Below are positions 1 through 6,979 of a DNA stretch of 7,814 nucleotides, piece after piece. The notes beneath the pieces were generated by a model. It did not search any database. It was not told where the DNA came from and saw only the letters and a program-made list of their open reading frames with translations. Source of the DNA: Gammaproteobacteria bacterium (GTDB lineage: Bacteria; Pseudomonadota; Gammaproteobacteria; Pseudomonadales; DSM-25080); contig JABXIR010000276.1 in the NCBI GenBank assembly GCA_013372965.1, positions 1 to 7,814 of the forward strand. The letters are read 5' to 3'. The position numbers were made by a program, and so were the translations under genes. Numbering within the stretch: position 1 is the first letter of the stretch; the number at the start of each line of letters is the position of its first letter.

Positions 1-141
1 GTGGTGAAGAAACATAAAGCAACGTCACTCGAAATGGTCGAAGGCGGGCATTGCTTTATGCAACAATTTCCTGAGGATACGGCATCACGTCTGCTATCCT
101 TTGTAAAAAATAACGAAAACGAGGTCTCGTCATTCCTATGA
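1..141 (+). CDS. Alpha/beta hydrolase, C-terminal fragment (5' end outside window)
   Basis: The frame is open from the first base and stops at the TGA at 139-141, giving 46 residues of a C-terminus. The segment contains VEGGHCFMQQFPE, which resembles the catalytic-histidine strand-loop that ends many alpha/beta hydrolases (His at residue 17 of the fragment), followed by an amphipathic helix (ASRLLSFVKN) as expected for the last helix of the fold. The Ser and Asp/Glu of the triad would lie upstream and cannot be seen, so substrate and exact family are unknown. The stop overlaps the ATG of the aminopeptidase gene (ATGA), which implies translational coupling and a shared operon. The two leading GTG codons are probably internal, because the fold needs far more sequence upstream. 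Confidence 0.6.
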   Translation: MVKKHKATSLEMVEGGHCFMQQFPEDTASRLLSFVKNNENEVSSFL

Positions 142-1448
142 TCGACTCATTTAATCAAGGGTTAGTTAATTTTCTCAATGCGTCACCAACACCGTTTCAC
201 GCGGTTGAGTACATGGTGGCCGAGCTTCGCGATGCTGGATTTCAACCGTTAAACGAAGGTGATGAGTGGCAACTGGAGCCAGGTGGTCGTTACTACGTCA
301 CGCGTAACGACTCGAGCATTATTGCGTTTATTAAAGGTCGTCAGGATGAGGCTCAATCTGGTATCAGAATGGTCGGTGCCCACACCGACAGCCCGAACCT
401 TCGTGTCAAACCCAATCCCGACTTATACGAAAAAGGCTATTGGCAGCTAGGTATCGAAGTTTATGGCGGGGTTCTCCGTGCGCCTTGGATGGATCGAGAT
501 CTTAGCCTGGCGGGTCGTGTCACGGTTCGCTTATCCAACGGCAAGCTTCGAAACTTACTCGTGAATTTCGAAGATCCGATTGCGACGATTCCGAATTTGG
601 CGATTCACTTAAATCGAACCGTCAATGATGACGGTGCAAAGTTGAACCCTCAGACGCAAATGGCGCCAGTTCTGGGTCGCTATACCGACGATCACAAACC
701 AACGCTTAACGGGCTGTTAAAGAACTACATCGATGCGAATTATGCCGACGTATGTGTTGATGAAATATTAGACTTCGAACTGAGCTTTTATGACACGCAA
801 GGGGCGCGATTAGTCGGCGTAAATCGAGATTTTCTGTGTGCCGCTCGCTTAGATAACTTGCTGAGCTGTTACATCGGACTCGAGGCTCTTATCTCCAGCG
901 GCGATGACGTGTCCTCTCTGTTGGTGTGTAACGACCACGAAGAAGTTGGCTCAATGTCGGCGGCGGGTGCACAAGGGCCTATGCTTGAAACCTTGCTTCG
1001 ACGGTGGATTGGCGACGACGAGCGAGTCGCGCGAGTCATTGACCGTTCCATGATGATTAGCGTAGATAACGCGCATGGTGTTCACCCTAATTATGTGGAA
1101 GCTCACGATCGATCTCATGGTCCACTTCTAAATCATGGACCAACCATCAAAATCAACGCTAACCAACGTTACGCAACGACGAGCGAGACGTCAGCTCAAT
1201 TTAAGGCGTTGTGTGCAGACAGCGGTGTGCCGTGTCAAAGTTTCGTTACACGTGCCGACATGGGGTGTGGCTCGACCATCGGTCCCATCACCGCCTCTGA
1301 AGTCGGTGTCAGAACCTTAGATGTCGGTGTGCCGACATTTGCGATGCACTCGATTCGAGAGACTGCGGGCAGTCACGACTCGTACAACCTGAGCAAAGTG
1401 CTTGCCGCATTTTTTGCTTTGGCGAACCCGCCAGGTGCAAGCGCCTGA
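138..1448 (+). CDS. apeB: M18 family zinc aminopeptidase (ApeB type)
   Basis: The 436-residue product matches the M18 aspartyl/broad aminopeptidase family in length and motifs. Members are cytosolic, di-metal exopeptidases that form large tetrahedral dodecamers and remove N-terminal residues, often acidic ones, from peptides. The expected metal site is complete: H82 in VGAHTDSP with D84 beside it, the bridging D239 in ARLDN, the general base E268 and ligand E269 in NDHEEVGS, D310 in ISVDNAHG, and H404 in FAMHSIRE. The conserved AIHLNR histidine (H157), GPTIKIN and DMGCGSTIGP blocks are also present. The start at 138 overlaps the preceding stop (ATGA), and the protein begins a few residues before the family's usual NFLNASPTPFHA segment, so the start is secure. 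It probably serves peptide recycling. The next gene follows after 12 bases. Confidence 0.95.
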   Translation: MIDSFNQGLVNFLNASPTPFHAVEYMVAELRDAGFQPLNEGDEWQLEPGGRYYVTRNDSSIIAFIKGRQDEAQSGIRMVGAHTDSPNLRVKPNPDLYEKGYWQLGIEVYGGVLRAPWMDRDLSLAGRVTVRLSNGKLRNLLVNFEDPIATIPNLAIHLNRTVNDDGAKLNPQTQMAPVLGRYTDDHKPTLNGLLKNYIDANYADVCVDEILDFELSFYDTQGARLVGVNRDFLCAARLDNLLSCYIGLEALISSGDDVSSLLVCNDHEEVGSMSAAGAQGPMLETLLRRWIGDDERVARVIDRSMMISVDNAHGVHPNYVEAHDRSHGPLLNHGPTIKINANQRYATTSETSAQFKALCADSGVPCQSFVTRADMGCGSTIGPITASEVGVRTLDVGVPTFAMHSIRETAGSHDSYNLSKVLAAFFALANPPGASA

Positions 1449-1460
1449 TCCGAACGACGC

Positions 1461-2561
1461 ATGCAAGTTGTTCTGTTATCGGGTTACCACGCGCGCTCAC
1501 ACGATGCATGGTGTCAGCGTCTTGAGGTGATGTTCCCCGAATGGTGTTGGCATCGTTTCCTGCTTGAACCTCGCCACTTTAGCTGGCGGGTTCGTGGCTC
1601 GTCATTGGCGTTTAGCCGAACCGTCCCGTGGAGCGATCTCACCCCGGATGTCGTGATAGCCACATCAATGACCGATGTGGCATCGCTGAGGGGAATGGTC
1701 CCTGCACTTCGTTCTGTTCCCGTGATTCTCTATGTTCACGAAAATCAGTTCGCCTATCCGAATCAGTCCGTTCCGAAAGGTTTGGTCGACTGGCAATTGA
1801 CGTCGATTTACTCCGCGCTCGCTAGTGACGCGGTGATATTCAACTCCGAGTTTAATCGCACGAGCTTTTTCGCTGGAGCGAAACAACTGTTCAAGCGCCT
1901 ACCCGATTACGCACCGTTAGATTGCCTCAAGGATCTCGAGCGGCGAAGCGCGGTGATACCGGTGCCACTTGATGACAGGAAAATCGTTCAGAGTGACCGC
2001 ATTGACGCACTACTGGACAACCCCTGCGATATTGTTTGGAATCACCGCTGGGAGTTCGATAAAGGTCCCGAACGCCTGAAGCGAATTGTAGACACGTTGC
2101 AGCACAAGCAGATTGAGTTCCGTCTTCATGTGGTCGGAGAACAATTCCGTCAGTCCCCTCCGGTGTTTGATGAGATTTATCAGCAGTTAACGGCGCAACA
2201 ACGAGGCGTATGGGGATTTTTGGATGAAAATGACTATCTCGCGTTACTCTCACGCTCTCAATGTGTACTATCCACGGCCATTCACGACTTTCAAGGGCTC
2301 AGTGTGCTAACGGGCGCTGTTTACGGCTGTAAACCCATTACGCCCAATCGCTTAGCCTATCCCGAATGGTTCTCACGATGCTATGAAAGTCATGAGACAT
2401 CCAGTGCAGCCGAGGCTGAATCTGCGGTGGCAGAGATCCTAAATCCCGAGCCAATAAACAGCAATTTAGACGCTCTCTCAATGACCGAACTGAGGAAGCA
2501 CTACGAAACCCTTATTCGCCGTACGGTCGATGATTTTTCAGGCGAAACCAGCAAAAACTAA
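1461..2561 (+). CDS. tRNA-queuosine alpha-mannosyltransferase-like glycosyltransferase (DUF3524 + GT4)
   Basis: The 366-residue product has the two-part build of the QTMAN/GTDC1 family: an N-terminal DUF3524 region (LLSGYHARSHDAWCQRL at about 5-21, HFSWRVRGSSLAFSR at 39-53, YVHENQFAYP at 91-100, FNSEFNRTSFF at 127-137) and a C-terminal GT4-like Rossmann half (WNHRWEFDKGPERL at 193-206, STAIHDFQG at 271-279, PNRLAYPEWF at 295-304). In vertebrates GTDC1 transfers mannose from GDP-mannose to queuosine-34 of tRNA-Asp. A similar role on Q-modified tRNA is inferred here; the true sugar and tRNA are not shown by the sequence. The usual second glutamate of the EX7E motif appears to be T284 and the first is D276. 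The start ATG lies 12 bases after the apeB stop, fits the family N-terminus and has no clear Shine-Dalgarno sequence, so it is probably translated by coupling to apeB. Confidence 0.88.
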   Translation: MQVVLLSGYHARSHDAWCQRLEVMFPEWCWHRFLLEPRHFSWRVRGSSLAFSRTVPWSDLTPDVVIATSMTDVASLRGMVPALRSVPVILYVHENQFAYPNQSVPKGLVDWQLTSIYSALASDAVIFNSEFNRTSFFAGAKQLFKRLPDYAPLDCLKDLERRSAVIPVPLDDRKIVQSDRIDALLDNPCDIVWNHRWEFDKGPERLKRIVDTLQHKQIEFRLHVVGEQFRQSPPVFDEIYQQLTAQQRGVWGFLDENDYLALLSRSQCVLSTAIHDFQGLSVLTGAVYGCKPITPNRLAYPEWFSRCYESHETSSAAEAESAVAEILNPEPINSNLDALSMTELRKHYETLIRRTVDDFSGETSKN

Positions 2562-2579
2562 CTACCCTTTGTAGACCAA

Positions 2580-2624
2580 AAGCACAGAGTGCTTGTGTTT
2601 AGAAAGGCTTTCTATGAAACACAA
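2580..2624 (+). promoter_or_regulatory. Two adjacent hairpins in the rapA leader
   Basis: The 76-base gap before rapA is mostly inverted repeats. The first is AAGCAC-AGA-GTGCTT at 2580-2594. The second pairs TTGTGTTTAGAAA (2593-2605) with TTTCT (2609-2613) and AAACACAA (2617-2624), leaving a GGC loop and a three-base ATG bulge at 2614-2616. The two share bases 2593-2594, so they would stack or compete. No T-run follows either stem, so they are unlikely to be intrinsic terminators for the upstream gene; a role in RNA stability or in translation of rapA is possible. No convincing promoter hexamers were found in the gap. Confidence 0.5.
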
Positions 2625-2628
2625 CTGA
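2614..2628 (+). other. Mini-ORF MKHN-stop in frame with rapA
   Basis: ATG AAA CAC AAC TGA starts 7 bases after the last base of an AAAGG Shine-Dalgarno-like sequence (2603-2607, six bases between). It is in the same frame as the rapA GTG start at 2638, with only this single TGA between them. The ribosome site here is better than the one in front of GTG 2638 (a GAG at 2627-2629). It could be a leader peptide that couples translation to rapA, or the relic of an older rapA start cut off by a nonsense mutation. Whether it is translated is unknown. Confidence 0.3.
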
Positions 2629-2637
2629 GTTGATATC

Positions 2638-5442
2638 GTGGGATTAAATGACTTTTCAACAGGGCAACGATGGAGCAGTGATTCCGAGCCCGATCTAGGC
2701 TTAGGCATTGTTGTCGATGCAGCCAATCGACGCGTTCGGATATTCTTTCCGGACACGGGTGTCGATCGTACCTACACAATGAATGAAGCACCGTTATCGC
2801 GCGTCGTGTTCGACGTGGGGGATGATGTCGTGTTTGGTGATCGTCAAGAGGGGCGAGTGTCAGGCGTGTCGCTATCGGGTGGCTTAGCTAACTACCAAAT
2901 CACCGCTGATGACGAAGTGTTCGAAGTGCCAGAAACTCAAATATTATCTGGAAGCAGCCAATTTCCTGCACTCGATCGCCTTGTTCGAGGACGTTGGGAC
3001 CGAGCCAGTTGGTATCGTATGCGTCGAGAGATAACGAACCATCGACCTTTGATTGATGGTAGTGAGGTTCGGGGGCTAATAGGCCCAAGAGTTTCGTTGG
3101 TTCCTCATCAATTCTATATCGCACACTCATTGAGTAACCGCCACGCGCCACGCGTGCTATTGTCGGATGAGGTCGGCTTGGGTAAAACCATTGAAGCTGG
3201 GCTAATCATTCATCAACATTTGGTCACCGGAAGAGCATCACGTGTCTTAGTCCTCGTGCCCGACTCTCTGGTTCACCAATGGTTGGTTGAGATGAAACGC
3301 CGATTCGCGCTGGCCATGTCGATTGTGACTCAAGACGCGCTGGATGATGATCAAGTGAATGCCTTCGAAGAAGAGCAGTTGTTTATTTGTCCTACCTCTC
3401 TACTGACGAGCGATGCGTCTTACCTTCAGCATGCCCTAAGTGTCGATTGGGATCTCGTTGTGGTGGATGAGGCTCATCATATCGAATGGCATGTGGATGA
3501 AGCGTCCTGGGAATACAGTTGTCTCGAACAGCTATCCCAAGCTGCAAAAGGTCTGTTGTTGTTAACCGCAACCCCCGAGCAAATGGGGGCAGAGAGTCAC
3601 TTTGGTCGACTGCGTTTACTGGATCCCGCCCGTTACGACGATTTCGACGCTTGGCAGGCCGAGGAGTCACAATTTAAGGCGGTCAATGATGCCCTAGAGC
3701 AAATTTCGAAACATCGTGACGACTATGACATCGGCCCAATCGAAGCACTCTTAAGCGATGATGAACTCATCGACCTGAAGTCGAAACATGGCGAAGAGCG
3801 AGCCAAGTGGCTTGAAGAGGTATTACTCGATCGACATGGCACCGGTCGCGTGGTTTATCGAAACACGCGTCGAGTGATCGCGGACTTGTTACCGGGTCGT
3901 TCCATGGAGTCGCACGCGCTACCGCATCCCGTCGAGGATTACGATTGGCCCTCGGAGGGTGACGCGGGTTTGTACCCTGAAGTTGTTCTTGGAGACGGTT
4001 GGGTTGAGCGCGACCCTCGAGCACATTGGTTGGTTGAATTTCTAAAGCGTCATAAAAATGACAAGGTGTTAGTGATTGCACACTATCGCGAGACGGTCGA
4101 AGCGCTCGAGAGTTGGCTAACGTTGCGCCATGGAATTAGAGCCGCCGCTTTTCACGAGGGAATGAATTTAGTGAACCGAGATCGTGCTGCGGCGTGGTTT
4201 GCTGATCAAGAAATGGGGGCGCAGGTTCTCTTGTGCTCAGAAATCGGGTCGGAAGGCCGAAACTTTCAGTTCTCATCCAATCTCGTGTTATTCGACTTAC
4301 CAAGGCACCCTGATTTATTAGAGCAACGCATTGGTCGACTGGATCGAATCGGACAGCAAAACCGCGTGCAAATTCATGCCCCATATATTGAAGGAACGGC
4401 TCAGGAATCGCTGCTAAAGATATACGATGACGCCTTTAGCGCATTCGTCGGCGCTTCGCTCGCGAACGGTGCTGTGTTTCAAGACAACATGGCGTTGGTG
4501 CAAGAGTGTCTTAATGAGCCGACGCTCGATCATGCACCTTTAATTCAACACCTGTCTACACAAGTTCAAGAAGCCAGAAAGGTGTTGTCGGAAGGTCGAG
4601 ACAGACTTCTCGAACGTTCGTCGTTTAACGAACATTACGCGGCTCATACCTTAGAATTGGTTGAGGCATTTGACGATGATCCTTGGTTGGAACTTTGGTT
4701 ACTAAATGCCCTCGATCGTTTCGGAATTGAGTCGGAGGAAATGTCGGAACGAGTGATACTTATTCGACCGACAGGGCATCGTATGGTCGAACAGTTATCA
4801 ACCTTGCCGGTCGAGGGCTTCAGTGCAACCTTTGACCGAGAGGTGGCGTTGGCTCGAGAGGATGTGGAATGGCTCACTTGGGAGCATCCATTCGTGATGG
4901 AATATCTCGAGTTATTTGGTTCAGGCGAATATGGTACGGCGAATGCTGCAATCGTTAAAACGCCCGAACTCGATCCAGGTACGGTGTTACTTGAGTGCGT
5001 TTTCTCTCCGCTTGTCGTAGCTCCTAAGGCGCTTCAAGTGGCCCGCTATTGTGAGCTAAAACCTTTGCGAGTAGTTCTTAAGAATGGCGCGGTCTGGGAT
5101 AATCCGGTGTCTTCTGAGTTAATCGATGAAACGCGGTTAAAAATTGAACGAAAGCCGGTCCAATCGGTAGTAGAAAAGCTGGCTCCAAAGCTTAAACCGA
5201 TGGTTCGTGTTGCGGCAGAGTTTGCGCATGCCGACTTCATGGGTGACTACGTCGATGCCGCTTATGACGCAGAAGACAGATTTGATGCTGAAATTGAGCG
5301 GCTTCAAAGTCTTCGATTGAGGAATCCGTCAATTCGTAGTGATGAGATTGATGCATTGATGCGCCAAAAAGCCGGCGTGATTAAAGCACTTAAATCAGTG
5401 AACGCTCGTCTTGATTCGATTCGTTTGGTATTAGCGACCTAA
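2638..5442 (+). CDS. rapA: RNA polymerase-associated SWI2/SNF2 ATPase RapA (HepA)
   Basis: The 934-residue product is RapA, the ATP-dependent translocase that binds RNA polymerase core and promotes its recycling after transcription. The order is: N-terminal Tudor-like domains (about 1-110, beginning FSTGQRWSSDSEPDLGLG), the ATPase lobe with Walker A DEVGLGKT (177-184, K183), DEAH (277-280) and LTATPEQ (309-315), a spacer, the helicase C lobe with SEIGSEGRNFQF (534-545) and QRIGRLDRIGQ (563-573), and a C-terminal region containing TFDREVALARED and WEHP near 740-755. All are highly conserved with Escherichia coli RapA (968 residues). The shortfall lies partly in the spacer around residues 430-460. 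The start is GTG at 2638: the in-frame TGA at 2626 rules out an earlier start, and there is no other suitable in-frame start before the conserved GQRW. It has its own leader and is probably monocistronic. Confidence 0.97.
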   Translation: MGLNDFSTGQRWSSDSEPDLGLGIVVDAANRRVRIFFPDTGVDRTYTMNEAPLSRVVFDVGDDVVFGDRQEGRVSGVSLSGGLANYQITADDEVFEVPETQILSGSSQFPALDRLVRGRWDRASWYRMRREITNHRPLIDGSEVRGLIGPRVSLVPHQFYIAHSLSNRHAPRVLLSDEVGLGKTIEAGLIIHQHLVTGRASRVLVLVPDSLVHQWLVEMKRRFALAMSIVTQDALDDDQVNAFEEEQLFICPTSLLTSDASYLQHALSVDWDLVVVDEAHHIEWHVDEASWEYSCLEQLSQAAKGLLLLTATPEQMGAESHFGRLRLLDPARYDDFDAWQAEESQFKAVNDALEQISKHRDDYDIGPIEALLSDDELIDLKSKHGEERAKWLEEVLLDRHGTGRVVYRNTRRVIADLLPGRSMESHALPHPVEDYDWPSEGDAGLYPEVVLGDGWVERDPRAHWLVEFLKRHKNDKVLVIAHYRETVEALESWLTLRHGIRAAAFHEGMNLVNRDRAAAWFADQEMGAQVLLCSEIGSEGRNFQFSSNLVLFDLPRHPDLLEQRIGRLDRIGQQNRVQIHAPYIEGTAQESLLKIYDDAFSAFVGASLANGAVFQDNMALVQECLNEPTLDHAPLIQHLSTQVQEARKVLSEGRDRLLERSSFNEHYAAHTLELVEAFDDDPWLELWLLNALDRFGIESEEMSERVILIRPTGHRMVEQLSTLPVEGFSATFDREVALAREDVEWLTWEHPFVMEYLELFGSGEYGTANAAIVKTPELDPGTVLLECVFSPLVVAPKALQVARYCELKPLRVVLKNGAVWDNPVSSELIDETRLKIERKPVQSVVEKLAPKLKPMVRVAAEFAHADFMGDYVDAAYDAEDRFDAEIERLQSLRLRNPSIRSDEIDALMRQKAGVIKALKSVNARLDSIRLVLAT

Positions 5443-5464
5443 ACCAGCATCCGATTGGGTGTGT

Positions 5465-5487
5465 TGACGGAGGCATCACCTCCGTCA
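5465..5487 (+). terminator. 9-bp perfect hairpin after rapA, possible terminator or operator
   Basis: TGACGGAGG (5465-5473) pairs perfectly with CCTCCGTCA (5479-5487) across a five-base loop, 22 bases after the rapA stop. The position and the GC-rich stem suit a transcription terminator, but no T-run follows, so it would be a weak or Rho-assisted one. The left arm also overlaps a TTGACG hexamer (5464-5469) that could be a -35 box for the next gene, with only a poor -10 match (TACGCT, 5488-5493). The alternative is therefore an operator in the promoter of the phytase-like gene. A smaller stem, TGGCT/AGCCA, sits at 5496-5509. Confidence 0.45.
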
Positions 5488-5528
5488 TACGCTAGTGGCT
5501 TCAAAGCCAACGATTTTCGCTACTTCTA

Positions 5529-6455
5529 ATGCACCGTATAGTAACGCTTTTTGTACCTCTAGCGCTTTTGAGTAAAGTCGCAATCGCTCAAGAATACGTC
5601 GTTTTTGAGCACGATCAGCAAGTGTGTGAATATACGCTTGGCGGATGGTCGGATATTGAAATTGTCGATAATATCGCATGGATTGTTAACGACTCGAGGG
5701 AGCAAACAGATCTGTTGCAGGTTCCTCTCGATTCGGTATCCGGTGAATGGGCATGCGAGCAGTTTCGCGTACTTACTGATGATCAAGGATTGACAGGGTT
5801 TGATGCCGAAGGCCTGACCTTCGATGGGCAGCAGTGGTGGCTGAGCAGTGAGGGATCTAATCCCCGTATCATGCGCTTTAGCTTATCATTAGAGTATCTA
5901 GATGAGCTCGATCTTAAACCGTTGCTCTTAGAGTTGAGTCCGCTCGATAATCGAGCATTTGAGGCTTTAGGCAGCGACGGTCACTTTCTCTTCACGATGT
6001 TCGAGGAACCGCCTCAGGCTCGGTCGGGTTCAAGTTCGCGAGTAACGCCAATTATTCGTTTTGATCTTAACAGCGGTCAATACCGTCGCTTTAACTATCA
6101 GCTGGATCCGCTTCCTAATGCGTTGTCAGTTTTGGGGGCGGTTTCACTCGTTGCTTTAAGTGCGAATGAGCTTTTAGTCCTAGAGCGTGCCTACGTGCCT
6201 GGTGAAGGTAATTCGGCCGTGATTTACCTCGTTGATATCGAGTCGGCGTCGGTCTGCGGTAGCGAACAATGCGTCAAGAAATTGCGTTGGATTGACGTTC
6301 AGCAGTTTAGCGACATTACCATTGATAATATCGAAGGCATGGCGATGAGTGAAAGCGGCGACTTAGTGTTGGTATCGGATAACAACTTCAGCCGCCACCA
6401 GACGACTCAACTGATCAAGCTTCCGCTGAATCAGTTGCCTTCTTTTCCACAGTAA
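5529..6455 (+). CDS. Secreted esterase-like phytase family protein (PF13449-like)
   Basis: The 308-residue product begins with a signal peptide (MHRIVTLFVPLALLSKVAIA, probable cleavage at AIA/Q21) and should be periplasmic or exported; there is no lipobox cysteine. The mature part looks like the beta-propeller-type 'esterase-like activity of phytase' domain: DAEGLTFDG (92-100), NRAFEAL (141-147), LLVLERAY (205-212), NIEGMAM (267-273) and LVLVSDNNFS (279-288), in the order expected of that family. Despite the name, most members have no proven substrate, so phosphoester hydrolysis is only a possibility. Cysteine pairs C33/C76 and C243/C248 could form disulfides. ATG 5529 is the first possible start after the in-frame TAG at 5493 and gives a good signal peptide, but no Shine-Dalgarno sequence is visible. 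The 3' end overlaps the convergent ybjQ-like gene by 41 bases. Confidence 0.82.
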   Translation: MHRIVTLFVPLALLSKVAIAQEYVVFEHDQQVCEYTLGGWSDIEIVDNIAWIVNDSREQTDLLQVPLDSVSGEWACEQFRVLTDDQGLTGFDAEGLTFDGQQWWLSSEGSNPRIMRFSLSLEYLDELDLKPLLLELSPLDNRAFEALGSDGHFLFTMFEEPPQARSGSSSRVTPIIRFDLNSGQYRRFNYQLDPLPNALSVLGAVSLVALSANELLVLERAYVPGEGNSAVIYLVDIESASVCGSEQCVKKLRWIDVQQFSDITIDNIEGMAMSESGDLVLVSDNNFSRHQTTQLIKLPLNQLPSFPQ

Positions 6456-6759
6456 CCGCAGTTCCGTAGGCGAGAAGCTCCGCTGCACCCTGCATCACCG
6501 GAGCGGTCGTAAATCGCATCGCAACAATGGCGTTAGCGCCCAAGTCTGATGCCTCTGCCGTCATACGGTCGATGGCTTGCTCTCGAGATTCCGCCAGCAT
6601 TTTAGTGTACTCGGTGATCTCTCCACCAACGATGGTTCTGAGGCTGGCAAGAATATCTTTTCCGACGTGACGCGCGCGGATCGTATTACCTCGAACCAAG
6701 CCGTGCGTTTTCACGATGGTATAGCCCTGGAGTTCGTCTTGAGTTGAAATTAACATCAT
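6415..6759 (-). CDS. YbjQ/UPF0145 family protein
   Basis: The 114-residue product (113 from the second ATG) matches the YbjQ/UPF0145 family, sometimes labelled 'heavy-metal-binding domain', which forms small soluble oligomers of unproven function. Family landmarks are STQDELQGY near the start, GLVRGNTIRARHVGKDI (20-36), RTIVGGEITEYTKML (41-55), DLGANAIVAMRF (72-83) and AYGTAVTV (97-104). There are no cysteines, so metal binding by thiols is excluded. The start is a doublet ATGATG: the AAGGTGG ribosome site (6764-6770) is four bases from the first ATG and seven from the second, which makes 6756 the likelier true start. The upstream gene's TGA lies inside the doublet, a strong sign of translational coupling. 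The charged tail VEKKATDSAEA extends past the usual core and is the part encoded in the overlap with the convergent gene. Confidence 0.9.
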   Translation of the reverse strand: MMLISTQDELQGYTIVKTHGLVRGNTIRARHVGKDILASLRTIVGGEITEYTKMLAESREQAIDRMTAEASDLGANAIVAMRFTTAPVMQGAAELLAYGTAVTVEKKATDSAEA

Positions 6760-6968
6760 TTGTCCACCTTTTGAGAGTAGTAGTCGTCTTCCTTATTATT
6801 CAGTCGCTCTCGAACTACCTTGATCACGAGGCTTCCAACGCCTACCAAAGCAATTAACCCCAAGAGGCCAAAAGGAAACGCAGCCACGAGACCTATGATG
6901 ACTGCTAGGATATAAAGCCCTGCAATAAGTCCAAGCGCGCTGTATCCGACTTTTTCGAAACGGTCCAT
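6756..6968 (-). CDS. Small two-helix membrane protein of unknown function
   Basis: This 70-residue protein is not assigned to a named family. It has a short charged N-terminus (MDRFEKVGY), two hydrophobic helices (about 9-30 and 33-51) joined by FPFG, and a charged C-terminal tail of about 19 residues with RERLNNKEDDYYSQKVDK, which the positive-inside rule places in the cytoplasm. It has a GGAGG ribosome site four bases before the ATG (6973-6977), lies 11 bases after the stop of the DUF4870 gene, and its TGA overlaps the YbjQ start, so it is the middle gene of a tight operon. Real coding is supported by the ribosome site, spacing and sensible membrane topology. It may anchor or regulate the YbjQ-type protein, but that is inference from position only. 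Confidence 0.8.
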   Translation of the reverse strand: MDRFEKVGYSALGLIAGLYILAVIIGLVAAFPFGLLGLIALVGVGSLVIKVVRERLNNKEDDYYSQKVDK

Positions 6969-6979
6969 AGAACCTCCGT

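Noticed and set aside
1..6. GTG GTG at the left edge as a true start codon
   Set aside because: The 46-residue product would be only the end of a hydrolase fold; the frame is simply cut by the window edge.
1927..2253. 108-residue minus-strand frame inside the glycosyltransferase gene
   Set aside because: It is a shadow of a well-supported gene, with an unnatural composition rich in Arg, His and Pro and no family resemblance.
2580..2594. Intrinsic terminator for the glycosyltransferase gene
   Set aside because: The stem is only six base pairs and is followed by GTGTTT rather than a T-run; kept only as leader structure.
3767..4081. 104-residue minus-strand frame inside rapA
   Set aside because: It lies wholly inside a conserved coding region and its composition (Pro, Arg, His, Asn rich) is that of an antisense translation.
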